50,438 bases of DNA from Caulobacteraceae bacterium (GCA_025352165.1 JANXTX010000202.1:1-50438); one strand, 5' to 3'; shown: positions 38,102-47,207, counted from the stretch's first letter. The notes: generated by a model from the letters alone, not told the origin. Program-made: numbers and translations.

Positions 38102-39452
38102 CAGGTCTGGGCGCGATCCGGAACGCGATCGACTGACCGGGAGGATGGCGCGTTTCGCCAGGGTTGGAGCCGGGCTCTCCGGCGCCGCGGCGACCTTCGG
38201 CGCCAATGCCCTGTTCAGCGGGGGTGACGCAGAGGCGCGAAATGCGCGGGCGCTCAAGGAGGCGCTTGGACGCTTGAAGGGGCCCCTGATGAAGGTGGCG
38301 CAGATGTTCGCTACCGTGCCCGACCTGTTGCCGGTCGAGTTTGCGACACAACTTGCGGAGCTGCAGACGAGCGCTCCGGCAATGGGCCCCTCTTTTGTGC
38401 GCCGCAGGCTGTCCGCCGAACTGGGCGCGGACTGGGCCTCACGTTTCGCAAGCTTTGACCTGACACCGTCGGCTGCGGCGTCATTGGGCCAGGTCCACCG
38501 GGCAGTTGCGCATGACGGGCGCCCACTCGCCGTAAAGCTGCAGTATCCGGATATGCAAAGCGCGGTGGAGAGCGATCTCAGTCAGCTTCGCGCCCTGCTG
38601 GTCCTGGGTCGTCAGGTGTTCGGTGCGGTCGATACGCGTGAGATCGCCATCGAAATTTCAGAACGTATCCGAGAGGAGCTCGACTACGGACACGAGGCGG
38701 CGGCGATGACCCTTTACCACCAGTTTTTCGCGGGGCGCGATGATATCGTCGTGCCGCGCGTGGACCCGTCGCTGTCGACAGCCCGTCTCTTGGCGATGGA
38801 CTGGCTGGATGGGCGGGGACTGCAGACGTTCAAGGATGCAGACCAAGGAACGCGCAACGCCATAGCCGGGAAGTTGTTCGAGGCCTGGTGGACGCCGCTC
38901 ATCAAGTTGGGCGTAATTCATGGCGACCCCCACCTGGGCAACTACAGCTTTTCAGACGACGCCACGCGGCTCAATCTGCTCGATTTTGGTTGCGTTCGGG
39001 TATTTCCCCCGTCGTTTGTCGGGGGGGTGGTTCGGCTGTTCCGCGCAATGATCGAGGGCGATCGGGAGGGCGAGGCCGAGGCCTATCGCGCCTGGGGGTT
39101 CAAGGAGCTCAGCAACGACCTGATCGACGTCCTCGGTATCTGGGCAAGGTTCATCTATGGCCCGCTGCTCGATGATCGTGTCCGCACGGTCGCCGACGGG
39201 GTGAAGCCCGGCGAGTACGGTCGGCGCGAGGCGTTTCAGGTAAAGCGGGCCCTGGAGGAGAAGGGCCCGGTGACAATCCCGCGTGAGTTCGTGTTCATGG
39301 ACCGGGCTGCTATCGGCCTTGGCTCAGCATTTCTTCATCTGTCGGCGGAACTGAATTGGCGACGCCTTTTCGAAGCCTCCCTTGCGGGTTTTTCCGAGGA
39401 AGCACTGGCAAATCGGCAAGCTGGTGCTCTACGGGAAGCTGGCCTCGTCTGA
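38094..39452 (+). CDS. ABC1/AarF (UbiB/COQ8) family atypical kinase
   Basis: A 452-residue protein with the ABC1 family features: the KxGQ region reads LKGPLMKVAQMFAT (about residues 62-75), the Ala-rich nucleotide loop is PSAAASLGQVHRA (about 124), VKLQYPDM carries the ATP Lys, ELDYGHEA follows, and the catalytic HGDPHLGNYSF and LLDFGCVR motifs are intact. Relatives support ubiquinone synthesis at the inner membrane; no coq/ubi gene is adjacent. The start overlaps the preceding small gene by 8 bp. Last gene of the gapR operon. Confidence 0.9.
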   Translation: MDDRSGRDPERDRLTGRMARFARVGAGLSGAAATFGANALFSGGDAEARNARALKEALGRLKGPLMKVAQMFATVPDLLPVEFATQLAELQTSAPAMGPSFVRRRLSAELGADWASRFASFDLTPSAAASLGQVHRAVAHDGRPLAVKLQYPDMQSAVESDLSQLRALLVLGRQVFGAVDTREIAIEISERIREELDYGHEAAAMTLYHQFFAGRDDIVVPRVDPSLSTARLLAMDWLDGRGLQTFKDADQGTRNAIAGKLFEAWWTPLIKLGVIHGDPHLGNYSFSDDATRLNLLDFGCVRVFPPSFVGGVVRLFRAMIEGDREGEAEAYRAWGFKELSNDLIDVLGIWARFIYGPLLDDRVRTVADGVKPGEYGRREAFQVKRALEEKGPVTIPREFVFMDRAAIGLGSAFLHLSAELNWRRLFEASLAGFSEEALANRQAGALREAGLV

Positions 39453-39556
39453 TTGCCACCCATCCCGCCCGCCTGTTCTTGCCTTGCGAATTTTCGGCCG
39501 CTCGCTAGTCAGTGGACGAGTCGGTGTCGCCGACGCGCGTGATTTCCAGGAACAGA

Positions 39557-40597
39557 ATGGCTGACGACGAAGTTCTTGATGATGACGAGCCGGTCAGGCT
39601 GCAGCCTGGCATGCCTCCAGAAATGGCTGCGCCGCTTGCGCGTTTCAAAGGAACCGAGCCGGAGCGCCCGGAGTGGTTCAGCGCCGCGCTCGCCCAGGAG
39701 CCCGAGCGACGTCTGGTTCCCGTCAATGGGGCCAACATCGAACTCCTGACCTGGGGGCAGGTCGGTAAGCCAGGGCTGATTCTGGTTCACGGCAATAGCG
39801 CGCATGCCGATTGGTGGAGTTTCATTACCCCGTTCTTTGCGGATGACTATCGCGTCGCGGCGTTGTCATTGTCTGGCATGGGCGGCTCGGACTGGCGGGA
39901 AGCTTATAGTTTCGAAATATTTGCCGATGAGATTTACGCGTGCGCCAGGGCGGCGGGGCTTTATGAAGCTTCCGCGCCACCGATCTACATCGGCCACTCG
40001 TTTGGCGGTTCGCAGGTCTACTACTCGGCCGCCAGGTATCCAGAGAGAATGCGGGCCTGCATTCTTGTCGACACCGGTTTCGGGACGCCGCCCACGCCCG
40101 AGCAAATCGCGGAATGGGAAAGACAGGAGCGCGGGGCGGGGCGGCCTGGTGGTCGCTGGCGTGGCCCGCATCGAACGCAACCCAATCGAATCTATACAAC
40201 CCTGGAGGAAGCCCTGACCCGCTTCAGGCTGATGCCCCCGCAGGTCCCGGGCAATTTGTATGTCGCCGACCACATAGCGCGGCACTCGCTGAAGCGGACG
40301 CCGATGCCGGATGGCAATGGTGAGGGCTGGACCTGGAAATTCGATCCGTTTCTCTGGAGCAAGCTGGATCGATCCGCGATGGAGGCGATCGACAATTCCC
40401 ATGCGGCCCCATTGGCCCACATCTGGGGCGACCGATCGGAAATCATACGCCGTCACGGGCAGTCGAGCCAGGGCAAGGACTTTCTGCCCCATGACGCGCC
40501 CCGCATCGTGATTCCCGATAGCGAGCATCACATCATGGTTGATCAACCCCTCGCGCTTGTCTCCGCTTTGCGCACATTGCTTGCTGTTTGGCCGTAG
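39557..40597 (+). CDS. Alpha/beta-fold hydrolase
   Basis: The ATG at 39557 (MADDEVLDDDEPVRL) has AGGA a few bases upstream and is preferred to the GTG at 39512. About 346 residues. The oxyanion turn is LILVHGNSAHADWW, the nucleophile Ser lies in YIGHSFGGSQVYY (about residue 152), and the catalytic His is in IPDSEHHIMVDQP. A long lid (about 190-270) separates the halves. Possibly an esterase, epoxide hydrolase or dehalogenase-like enzyme; the nucleophile is Ser, so an epoxide hydrolase is less likely. Separated from the ABC1 gene by about 105 bp. Confidence 0.88.
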   Translation: MADDEVLDDDEPVRLQPGMPPEMAAPLARFKGTEPERPEWFSAALAQEPERRLVPVNGANIELLTWGQVGKPGLILVHGNSAHADWWSFITPFFADDYRVAALSLSGMGGSDWREAYSFEIFADEIYACARAAGLYEASAPPIYIGHSFGGSQVYYSAARYPERMRACILVDTGFGTPPTPEQIAEWERQERGAGRPGGRWRGPHRTQPNRIYTTLEEALTRFRLMPPQVPGNLYVADHIARHSLKRTPMPDGNGEGWTWKFDPFLWSKLDRSAMEAIDNSHAAPLAHIWGDRSEIIRRHGQSSQGKDFLPHDAPRIVIPDSEHHIMVDQPLALVSALRTLLAVWP

Positions 40598-40684
40598 AGG
40601 GCAGCGGCCGACTTGAGCCCGCTGTCGCCCTAGTGTAGCACGCGTCGCAGACAAACTTTTGCCACAGCCAGGAGACCCGCGCCC

Positions 40685-40924
40685 ATGGACGCGTCCGCTT
40701 CCGAATATCATCATGGTGACCAGGATTCGTCCGCGCACGTAGCGACATACGAAGCCTTCATGTCGCTGTCCAAGTGGGGCTCGCTAGTGATCAGCGTTGC
40801 GATCCTGATGTTTTCGATATGGTTCTGCACGGACGCGGGCTTCGCGGCCGGTCTGATTTCCGGCGTGGTCCTGTTGGTCCTCGGGATCGTGTTCCTGAGA
40901 TCCAAGCCCGACACCGGCCAGTAA
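40685..40924 (+). CDS. aa3-type cytochrome c oxidase subunit IV (small)
   Basis: A 79-residue protein with the COX aa3 IV pattern: a polar N-terminal arm (SSAHVATYEAFMSLSKWGSL) and two hydrophobic stretches (LVISVAILMFSIWFCTDAGF and GLISGVVLLVLGIVFL). GGAG lies upstream of the ATG. The position just ahead of pntAA, 14 bp from its start, is common in alphaproteobacteria, though the oxidase core genes are elsewhere. An inner-membrane peptide that helps form or stabilise the oxidase. Confidence 0.85.
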   Translation: MDASASEYHHGDQDSSAHVATYEAFMSLSKWGSLVISVAILMFSIWFCTDAGFAAGLISGVVLLVLGIVFLRSKPDTGQ

Positions 40925-40937
40925 GCCGCGAGCGCCC

Positions 40938-42071
40938 ATGCCCCTCATCGCCGTGACCAAGGAACGATATGCGGGTGAAACCCGCGTGGCCGTGACGCCT
41001 GACGCGATAAAGAAGCTTGTCGGCATGGGGCTGTCGGTTGTCGTCGAGGCCGGCGCCGGTGTCACCGCGTCTATCTCGGACGCGGAATATTCCGCCGTCG
41101 GCGCGGCGATCGCTCCCGACCTGGTGAGCACACTCAAGGACGCCGATGTCCTTCTCAAGGTGCGCAAGCCGACGGACGATGAGATAGCCGCCCTGAAGCC
41201 CGGGACCGTGGTTGTCGGCCTGTTCAACCCGCATCAGGATCCGGCCCTGGTCGGAGCGCTCGCCGCGAAGGGAGCGACTGCATATGCAATGGAGTTCGTT
41301 CCCCGGATCACGCGGGCCCAGGTGATGGACGCATTGTCGAGCCAGGCAAATCTGGCGGGGTATCGCTCCGTCATTGAGGCAGCCGAGGCCTATGGCCGGG
41401 CCATGCCGATGATGATGACCGCCGCGGGAACGATCGCCCCGGCAAAGGTGTTCGTCATGGGGGCCGGGGTCGCCGGCCTGCAGGCGATCGCTACCGCGAG
41501 GCGCCTGGGTGCGGTTGTCAGCGCGACCGACGTCCGGCCGGCCGCCAAGGAGCAGGTCGAATCTCTCGGCGCGAAGTTCATCGCTGTTGAAGATGAAGAA
41601 TTCAAAGCCGCTGAAACGGCGGCCGGCTACGCCAAGGAAATGAGCCCCGAGTATCGGGCAAAGCAGGCCGCGCTGGTCTCGGACCATATTCGCAAACAGG
41701 ATATCGTCATCACGACCGCGCTGATTCCTGGTCGGCCCGCGCCGCGCCTTGTCAGTGGCGAACAGGTGGCCTCGATGAAAAGCGGTTCCGTGATCGTCGA
41801 CCTGGCGGTCGAACAGGGCGGAAACGTCGAGGGCTCCCGCATTGATGAGGTTGCACTTGTCGGCGGGGTGAAAATCGTCGGCATCGGAAACCTTCCCGGT
41901 CGGATCGCCGCGGACGCTTCCTCGCTTTACGCGCGAAACTTGCTGGCTTTCGTTGGTCTCATGGTGGGGAAGGACGGACAGTTCACCCCGGACGTGGATG
42001 ACGAAATCCTGAATGCCGCTCGCATCACACGTGGCGGGGCCGTGGTGCACGATGCCTTGAAGGTCGCCTAG
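40938..42071 (+). CDS. pntAA: NAD(P) transhydrogenase subunit alpha part 1
   Basis: A 377-residue soluble domain I (dI), which binds NAD(H). The start ([27 protein letters not shown]) and [41 protein letters not shown] (about 170-210) are the family signatures; [12 protein letters not shown] is the conserved mobile-loop region. It is fused to the membrane part in E. coli but separate here, as in Rhodospirillum and most alphaproteobacteria. Start of a three-gene run pntAA-pntAB-pntB. Confidence 0.96.
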   Translation: MPLIAVTKERYAGETRVAVTPDAIKKLVGMGLSVVVEAGAGVTASISDAEYSAVGAAIAPDLVSTLKDADVLLKVRKPTDDEIAALKPGTVVVGLFNPHQDPALVGALAAKGATAYAMEFVPRITRAQVMDALSSQANLAGYRSVIEAAEAYGRAMPMMMTAAGTIAPAKVFVMGAGVAGLQAIATARRLGAVVSATDVRPAAKEQVESLGAKFIAVEDEEFKAAETAAGYAKEMSPEYRAKQAALVSDHIRKQDIVITTALIPGRPAPRLVSGEQVASMKSGSVIVDLAVEQGGNVEGSRIDEVALVGGVKIVGIGNLPGRIAADASSLYARNLLAFVGLMVGKDGQFTPDVDDEILNAARITRGGAVVHDALKVA

Positions 42072-42081
42072 GGAGCGCTTG

Positions 42082-42396
42082 ATGGACGCTGTTGATCCCA
42101 CTATTTTTCGGCTGGCGATATTCGTGCTGGCAATTTTCGTTGGATACTATGTTGTCTGGAGCGTTACGCCCGCCCTGCACACGCCGCTGATGGCGGTGAC
42201 CAACGCGATATCTTCGGTGATCGTCGTCGGAGCGTTGCTGGCTGCGGCCGCCCATGTGGGATCAGGCAGCTCCGGCTGGATTTCGAAAGGAGCGGGTGCG
42301 TTTGCCGTGGGCCTGGCCAGCGTCAATATCTTTGGCGGATTTCTGGTGACCCAGCGAATGCTCGCCATGTATCGCAAGAAGGACCGGGCAAAGTGA
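42082..42396 (+). CDS. pntAB: NAD(P) transhydrogenase subunit alpha part 2
   Basis: The ATG at 42082, with GGGAG six bases upstream, gives 104 residues. Three hydrophobic helices are visible: [32 protein letters not shown], then [10 protein letters not shown], then [34 protein letters not shown] and [11 protein letters not shown] are the conserved PntAB motifs that line the proton path. It forms domain II of the pump with PntB in the inner membrane. It starts 10 bp after pntAA. Confidence 0.96.
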   Translation: MDAVDPTIFRLAIFVLAIFVGYYVVWSVTPALHTPLMAVTNAISSVIVVGALLAAAAHVGSGSSGWISKGAGAFAVGLASVNIFGGFLVTQRMLAMYRKKDRAK

Positions 42397-42460
42397 TCGG
42401 GCGCTGCTCGTCCGCCGCCGGATACCCTGAAATGGCAATCCTTATCGTGAGCGTGAGGTC

Positions 42461-43870
42461 ATGAACGCCAACATCGCGTCACTGCTTTATCTCGCCTGCG
42501 GCGTACTGTTCATCCTCGCATTGCGGGGGCTTTCCAGTCCGGTGACCAGCCGTCGCGGGAACCAGATGGGGATGGCCGGAATGGCGATTGCCGTCGGCGT
42601 CACGCTGGCGACGCTTTGGTCAACCGGTATGCTGGACGCAATAACCGTCGGCCTGATCGGGGCCGGCGTGGTGGTCGGCGGCACGATTGGCGCGATTATT
42701 GCCCGGCGAGTGGCCATGACCGCCATGCCGCAACTGGTGGCGGCCTTTCACTCTCTGGTGGGACTTGCGGCGTGTATGGTTGCGGTCGCCGCGATCTACT
42801 CGCCTGCCGCGTATCACATTGACGAGGGGGGCGGCATCAAGCTGGAAAGCCTCATCGAACTCGCCGTGGGGCTCGCAATTGGTGCGGTTACGTTCACCGG
42901 ATCGCTGATCGCCTTCGCCAAGCTTAATGGCAATATGTCCGGCGCGCCGATCAAGCTACCGGCCCGGCACACTTTGAATGTGGCCATCGCCCTGGCGATC
43001 GTTGCGCTGATCGTTCTCCTCGTCATGAGCGGGGGGCATGCGCTATTGGCATTCTGGGGGATTTTCCTGCTTGCCCTGATCGCCGGGGTCACCCTGATCA
43101 TCCCGATCGGCGGCGCCGATATGCCGGTCGTGATATCGATGCTCAACAGCTATTCCGGCTGGGCGGCGGCGGCGCTTGGCTTCACACTTGCCAATATCAC
43201 GTTGATCATCACCGGCGCGCTCGTCGGCTCATCAGGCGCCATTCTGAGCTACATCATGTGCAAGGGCATGAACCGGTCCTTCGTCTCGGTAATCCTGGGC
43301 GGCTTCGGCGGAGAAACCGATGCCGCGACGGGTGTGGTCGAGACCCGGCCCGTAAAGCAGGGCTCCGCGGACGACGCGGCGTTCATCATGAAGAATGCCT
43401 CGAAAGTGATCATCGTACCGGGGTACGGAATGGCCGTCGCACAGGCGCAGCACGCGCTACGTGAAATGGCCGACCGGCTCAAGGAGGAGGGCGTTGAGGT
43501 CAAGTATGCCATCCACCCGGTGGCAGGCCGCATGCCCGGCCACATGAACGTGCTGCTGGCCGAAGCGAACGTTCCCTATGACGAGGTGTTCGAACTCGAC
43601 GACATCAACTCGGAGTTCGCAACCGCCGACGTCGCCTTTGTCATAGGCGCAAACGACGTCACCAATCCGGCCGCGAAGACCGACCCCAAGAGTCCGATCT
43701 TCGGGATGCCGATCCTTGACGTTGAAAAGGCCCGCACCGTTCTTTTCGTCAAGCGCGGGATGGGATCAGGCTATGCCGGCGTGGAGAACGAGCTGTTCTT
43801 CCGCGACAACACGATGATGCTGTTCGCCGACGCCAAGAAGATGGTCGAGGGAATCGTCAAGGCGCTGTAG
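42461..43870 (+). CDS. pntB: NAD(P) transhydrogenase subunit beta
   Basis: A 469-residue protein. The N-terminal half has eight or nine transmembrane helices, including the channel segment PQLVAAFHSLVGLAA with its conserved His. The C-terminal dIII NADP(H) domain shows VIIVPGYGMAVAQAQH, IHPVAGRMPGHMNVLLAEANVPYD, VIGANDVTNPAAKTDPKSPIFGMPIL and FVKRGMGSGYAGVENELFF. It couples proton entry to the reduction of NADP by NADH, which supplies NADPH, for instance to glutamate synthase. Last gene of the operon. Confidence 0.97.
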   Translation: MNANIASLLYLACGVLFILALRGLSSPVTSRRGNQMGMAGMAIAVGVTLATLWSTGMLDAITVGLIGAGVVVGGTIGAIIARRVAMTAMPQLVAAFHSLVGLAACMVAVAAIYSPAAYHIDEGGGIKLESLIELAVGLAIGAVTFTGSLIAFAKLNGNMSGAPIKLPARHTLNVAIALAIVALIVLLVMSGGHALLAFWGIFLLALIAGVTLIIPIGGADMPVVISMLNSYSGWAAAALGFTLANITLIITGALVGSSGAILSYIMCKGMNRSFVSVILGGFGGETDAATGVVETRPVKQGSADDAAFIMKNASKVIIVPGYGMAVAQAQHALREMADRLKEEGVEVKYAIHPVAGRMPGHMNVLLAEANVPYDEVFELDDINSEFATADVAFVIGANDVTNPAAKTDPKSPIFGMPILDVEKARTVLFVKRGMGSGYAGVENELFFRDNTMMLFADAKKMVEGIVKAL

Positions 43871-43898
43871 TAGCGGCCAGCCGTTTCCGTTGCTCGGT

Positions 43899-44303
43899 TT
43901 AGTCAGGCCGAAACTTCTTCGGAATGGCGGCAACCTGATCTGGCGTCAGCTTTGTAAGCGCCTTCGCGATAAGCGGTTCGGTGAAGCCGTGGTCGTCGGA
44001 AAGCTTTAGATCAAGATCTATTGCCGAGCAGATACTGGAACTGCCACGGACGATGGACACCAGATGCATGTTTGGGGCGCTCAGCATCGGTGAGCCGACG
44101 CTTAGATCAACACGGTAGACATCGTGCAAATTCACCCCCAGATAGATGACATCGGGGCTCGGCGACTTCCAACCTTGCCATTGGGTGACGAAGAAGCAGT
44201 TGTTGGTTGTGGCGGAGGCGGCGGCGGCTTCCGGGACAAACCCTGATAGCGAAAGCGCAGAGGCGATAAGGCCAATGCAAAACAATTTTTTCGGGTAGGA
44301 CAT
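43899..44303 (-). CDS. DUF6491 family secreted protein
   Basis: A 134-residue protein with a clear signal peptide (LFCIGLIASALSLSGFVPEAAAA, cleavage near residue 28). The mature part has CFFVTQWQGWKSPSPDVIYLGVNLHDVYRVDL, the usual pattern of DUF6491, with two Cys that could form a disulfide. Expected in the periplasm. No activity is known. It is convergent with pntB and divergent from the dedA gene. Confidence 0.78.
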   Translation of the reverse strand: MSYPKKLFCIGLIASALSLSGFVPEAAAASATTNNCFFVTQWQGWKSPSPDVIYLGVNLHDVYRVDLSVGSPMLSAPNMHLVSIVRGSSSICSAIDLDLKLSDDHGFTEPLIAKALTKLTPDQVAAIPKKFRPD

Positions 44304-44408
44304 GGTTTCCTCATCGCTGTCGTCCCCACTGCAAGATGGGTTCCGCCGCCGGGTTTGTCAAATGATGGCAGTAGTCTCGACCGTGGTCCGAGCTGGCGGG
44401 CGCCGCGC

Positions 44409-45044
44409 GTGACGCTTGACCTCGTTTCGACGCTGGTGGCCCACTATGGCTATTATGTCGTGTTTTTTTCGATCCTCGTCGCCAGCGCCGGGATTCCGTT
44501 ACCGGCGGGGGAGCTTCTGATCGCCGCCGCTATCTATGCATCGCATACCCATCGGCTGGACATTGTCGTGCTGGCGAGCGGCGCGGGCGTGATGGCTCTC
44601 GCCGGCGGGGTGATTGGCTACGGTGTCGGGCGCTCGGTCGGAGCGGCCTCGCTGGCGCGTTATGGCGGGGCAATTGGCCTCGGACCCTCCCGGTTGAGGC
44701 TTGGTCAATATCTGTTCCTCACGCACGGCGGAAAGATCGTATTCTTTCTGCGGTTTGTCGCGCTGCTTAGCCCGTTCGGCGGCCTGCTTGCGGGGGTAAA
44801 TCGCATGCCCTGGATCCGCTTCGTCGTCGTCAACACATTTGGCGCGATCACCTGGGCCATCAGCATGGCCGCCGGCGGCTACATGTTCGGTGCATTGTTC
44901 TCGTCGGTGGGAAGACCTGTCGGACTCGCGGCGCTCGCACTGGCGGCGGTAATGGCGTTCGGGACCCTGATCTATTTGCATCGCCAGGGCGCGAGTCTGC
45001 AGGCCAAGGCCGACGCCATGCTGTCTGGAGACCGAGGCGTCTGA
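44409..45044 (+). CDS. DedA family inner-membrane protein
   Basis: The GTG at 44409 (MTLDLVSTLVAHYGYY) starts the conserved region; the TTG at 44355 is the track start, and neither has a strong ribosome site. About 211 residues. The DedA/SNARE-associated pattern is clear: VASAGIPLPAGELLIAAAIYAS near the N-terminus, then GVIGYGVGRSVGAASLARYGG, FFLRFVALLSPFGGLLAGVNRM (a variant of the Fx3Rx-P loop) and INTFGAITWAI-like helices. DedA proteins flip undecaprenyl or phospholipid carriers or keep envelope homeostasis. Confidence 0.87.
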   Translation: MTLDLVSTLVAHYGYYVVFFSILVASAGIPLPAGELLIAAAIYASHTHRLDIVVLASGAGVMALAGGVIGYGVGRSVGAASLARYGGAIGLGPSRLRLGQYLFLTHGGKIVFFLRFVALLSPFGGLLAGVNRMPWIRFVVVNTFGAITWAISMAAGGYMFGALFSSVGRPVGLAALALAAVMAFGTLIYLHRQGASLQAKADAMLSGDRGV

Positions 45045-45261
45045 GCCGGGAGCTCGCCGCCAACCCACCTGGAAACGGATGTGAGATCCGTAGGATTGGG
45101 GACGCAATGCGTTCCCGCACGCCGATCGCAACCCGGATCAACGTTGCCGGGGCCCAGGAGCGGATTGACGAAAATTAACGTTGCGCCGCAGCATTTCCGG
45201 TTGCGGGTGCGAGGATGGCTTCCTATTTAAACATTGTTAACATGAAAGAGGAGATTGTCTC

Positions 45262-45327
45262 ATGTTCGCAGCGATTTTCGTTGTAGGAACGTTCGGCGCT
45301 ATTTTTGCTACTTTGCGGGCGGCATAG
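45262..45327 (+). CDS. Possible 21-residue hydrophobic peptide
   Basis: The ORF MFAAIFVVGTFGAIFATLRAA follows an AGAGGAGA ribosome site at about 8-9 bases. The peptide would form a single short membrane helix. A second upstream ATG at 45242 reads a different frame. Its presence in a long gene-free region with a good ribosome site is the support; no homologue is recalled. Confidence 0.35.
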   Translation: MFAAIFVVGTFGAIFATLRAA

Positions 45328-45384
45328 CGTGTGCACATCCGGAGCCAAGGCTTCGACCGAACGGGCGTTCGACCTAAAGATATT

Positions 45385-45405
45385 GTAGGGGGTCGGACGC
45401 CCTAC
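45385..45405. promoter_or_regulatory. Near-perfect 21-bp palindrome upstream of the TetR gene
   Basis: The dyad reads GTAGGG-N-GTC-N-GAC-N-CCCTAC: nine of ten base pairs match, with one centre base. Such length and symmetry fit a protein-binding site (for example for a TetR-type dimer) or a strong hairpin. No T-run follows, so a terminator is less likely. The TetR gene starts 320 bp downstream. Confidence 0.45.
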
Positions 45406-45726
45406 GGTCCTACTTGCACCAGCGCGCGGATTCTCGGGATTACCGGCAATCTATTACTTTAATGTCGGGATAGCGGAAATTTCTATGTTGGCCGCCGGCG
45501 CCGCACGCTGATAAACGGCGCTGCAATATTCGCGGACCTTTACCTACCTCAACCCATAGGCCTTGCGCACCAACCGCCGCGGTGGCTTCGAGTTGTCGGC
45601 ATGCCATTCAGACGCACTCTGTGACGCTGTGACGCCGGCCATCATTTCTCAATCGGGCCGACTGGGCGCAAGAGCCACGATGGACTACACATTTTATGCA
45701 GTTTCTCAGCGGCAAGGCATAGATCA

Positions 45727-46359
45727 TTGGCGTCAACCCCCCTGGGATCCGATTCGCCGGTGAGACCGCGACGTCGTCGCCGCACACCGGATGAAGCGCG
45801 CAAGGAGGCCCTGGCGAGCGCCCGTGCATTGCTGCAGGCGGGTGGTCCTACCGCTGTGACGTTGAAGGCGGTGGCGGACGACATCGGCGTTACACACGTA
45901 AATCTCATCCACCATTTCGGCTCCGCGGCCGGGCTGCAGTCGGCGCTGATGGCGACCATGGTCCGGGAGCTGACAGACAGGCTCGCGGCCGCCGTCGTGC
46001 ATCTGCGGTCAGCGGAAGGAGCCCCGCGCGCGCTCGTGGACAAGGTGTTTGACGCCATGGACATGGGTGGCGCTGGACGGCTGGCCGCCTGGTTGGCCCT
46101 GGTGCAGGACGCACGGCATCTCGAACCGGTACAGGCCGCGATCAGCGACCTGGTCCTGGCAATTCACGAGAAGTTTCCCGATGAAGGCGCCAACAAACTG
46201 CAGCGCATCCAGCGCGCGGTGCTTTTCATAGCCCTCTGCGCTTTTGGCGACGCGGTCGTTGGCGGTCCCCTGCGCGCGTTGTTGGACCAGTCCGACGATG
46301 TTCCCCGCGAAATCGTCGCGCGGTTGCTCGTGGGATTTCTCGATCAACCCGCCCTGTAA
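45727..46359 (+). CDS. TetR family transcriptional regulator
   Basis: A 210-residue regulator. It can start at the TTG at 45727 (with AAGG upstream) or the GTG at 45760, which opens directly at VRPRRRRRTPDEARKEAL. The HTH spans about residues 20-65 (ARALLQAGGPTAVTLKAVADDIGVTHVNLIHHFGSAAGLQSALM), with the TetR recognition helix VTHVNLIHHFG. The C-terminal ligand-binding part is helical and not diagnostic. It converges on a crotonase-family gene, whose start is on the other side, so that gene is not obviously its target. Confidence 0.88.
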   Translation: MASTPLGSDSPVRPRRRRRTPDEARKEALASARALLQAGGPTAVTLKAVADDIGVTHVNLIHHFGSAAGLQSALMATMVRELTDRLAAAVVHLRSAEGAPRALVDKVFDAMDMGGAGRLAAWLALVQDARHLEPVQAAISDLVLAIHEKFPDEGANKLQRIQRAVLFIALCAFGDAVVGGPLRALLDQSDDVPREIVARLLVGFLDQPAL

Positions 46360-46406
46360 GGCGCGCCTGTCTCAGGTCCGAATGGAACCATTTGAGCCTT
46401 AAAACC

Positions 46407-47207
46407 CTAGCGACCTTTGAACTCCGCGGGCCGTTTGGCGAGAAAGGCAGCGACGCCCTCCCGGAAATCTTCGGTCTTGCCGGCGGTACGCTGCGCCTGG
46501 CGCTCACGATGCAGTTGTGCGGCCCAATCAGAATCCATCGACGCCCACAGGGTCTGCCGGCTCAGTCCGAGCGATGCCGGGCCCTCGGCTAGCGCGCGCG
46601 CCAGGGTCATGGCGGTCGACATCAGATCCGCGTCCGGGACAACCCGATTGACGAGGCCCCAATCGAGGGCCTGGGCCGCGGGCACGCGTTCGCCAAGCAA
46701 GGCCATTTCCATCGCGCGCGCCTTGCCGATCATCCGAGGCAGCAGATACGTCGAGCCTCCATCGGGGACGAGGCCGATGCGTCGGAAAGCCTGCAGGAAA
46801 TAGGCGGACTCGGCGGCGACGATCAGGTCGCCCAACAAGGCAAGCGAACAGCCAACGCCCGCGGCGGCGCCGTTGACGGCCGTGACCATCGGCACCGGCA
46901 TCTCGCGGATATAGGTAACCAGCGGATTATAGACGGTTTCCAGTCCGGCGCCGGCGTCGGGCAGGCCGTCACCGTCGAGCTTGCCGCCGCCAGGACCGGC
47001 CTGAAGGTTGGCGCCGGAGCAGAAGCCGCGCCCCTCGCCGGTCAGCACTATGGCCCGCGCCGCTTCCTCGCCAACCGCGGCCTTCTTGAAGGCCTCCAGC
47101 AGTTCAGCCGCGAGGTCCATGCCGGCGGCGTTCATCGTGGTGGGATCGGCGAGTGTAATGATGGTGATGGCGCCCTCGCGCGCCACCTTGATCTTCTGAT
47201 AGCTCAT
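46407..47207 (-). CDS. Enoyl-CoA hydratase/isomerase (PaaG-like)
   Basis: A 266-residue crotonase-fold enzyme. The oxyanion-hole turns are GRGFCSGANLQ (about residue 60) and NGAAAGVGCSLALLGD (about 113). The segment FRRIGLVPDGGSTYLLPRMIG (about 141-160) has Asp in the position used by PaaG-type isomerases, where hydratases have a catalytic Glu. A ring-isomerising or double-bond-shifting activity on a CoA thioester is therefore favoured over plain hydration. Stands alone on the minus strand; divergent from the phosphatase gene. Confidence 0.9.
   Translation of the reverse strand: MSYQKIKVAREGAITIITLADPTTMNAAGMDLAAELLEAFKKAAVGEEAARAIVLTGEGRGFCSGANLQAGPGGGKLDGDGLPDAGAGLETVYNPLVTYIREMPVPMVTAVNGAAAGVGCSLALLGDLIVAAESAYFLQAFRRIGLVPDGGSTYLLPRMIGKARAMEMALLGERVPAAQALDWGLVNRVVPDADLMSTAMTLARALAEGPASLGLSRQTLWASMDSDWAAQLHRERQAQRTAGKTEDFREGVAAFLAKRPAEFKGR

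Larger units (their letters stand above)
45045..45726. other. Long intergenic region with a tiny ORF and a strong dyad
   Basis: 682 bp between dedA and the TetR gene. It holds a 21-codon ORF with a strong ribosome site (45262-45327) and a near-perfect 21-bp dyad (45385-45405). The track ORF at 45563 shows no recognisable protein. A tandem pair of TGTGACGC octamers sits at 45620-45635, about 90 bp before the TetR start. No RNA gene was recognised. Confidence 0.5.

Noticed and set aside
40791-42101. 436-residue minus-strand ORF opposite pntAA
   Set aside because: It covers the well-defined pntAA gene and is rich in His, Asp and Gly without domain features.
45563-45763. 66-residue ORF upstream of the TetR gene
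   Set aside because: No ribosome site, no recognisable protein and overlap with the TetR start.
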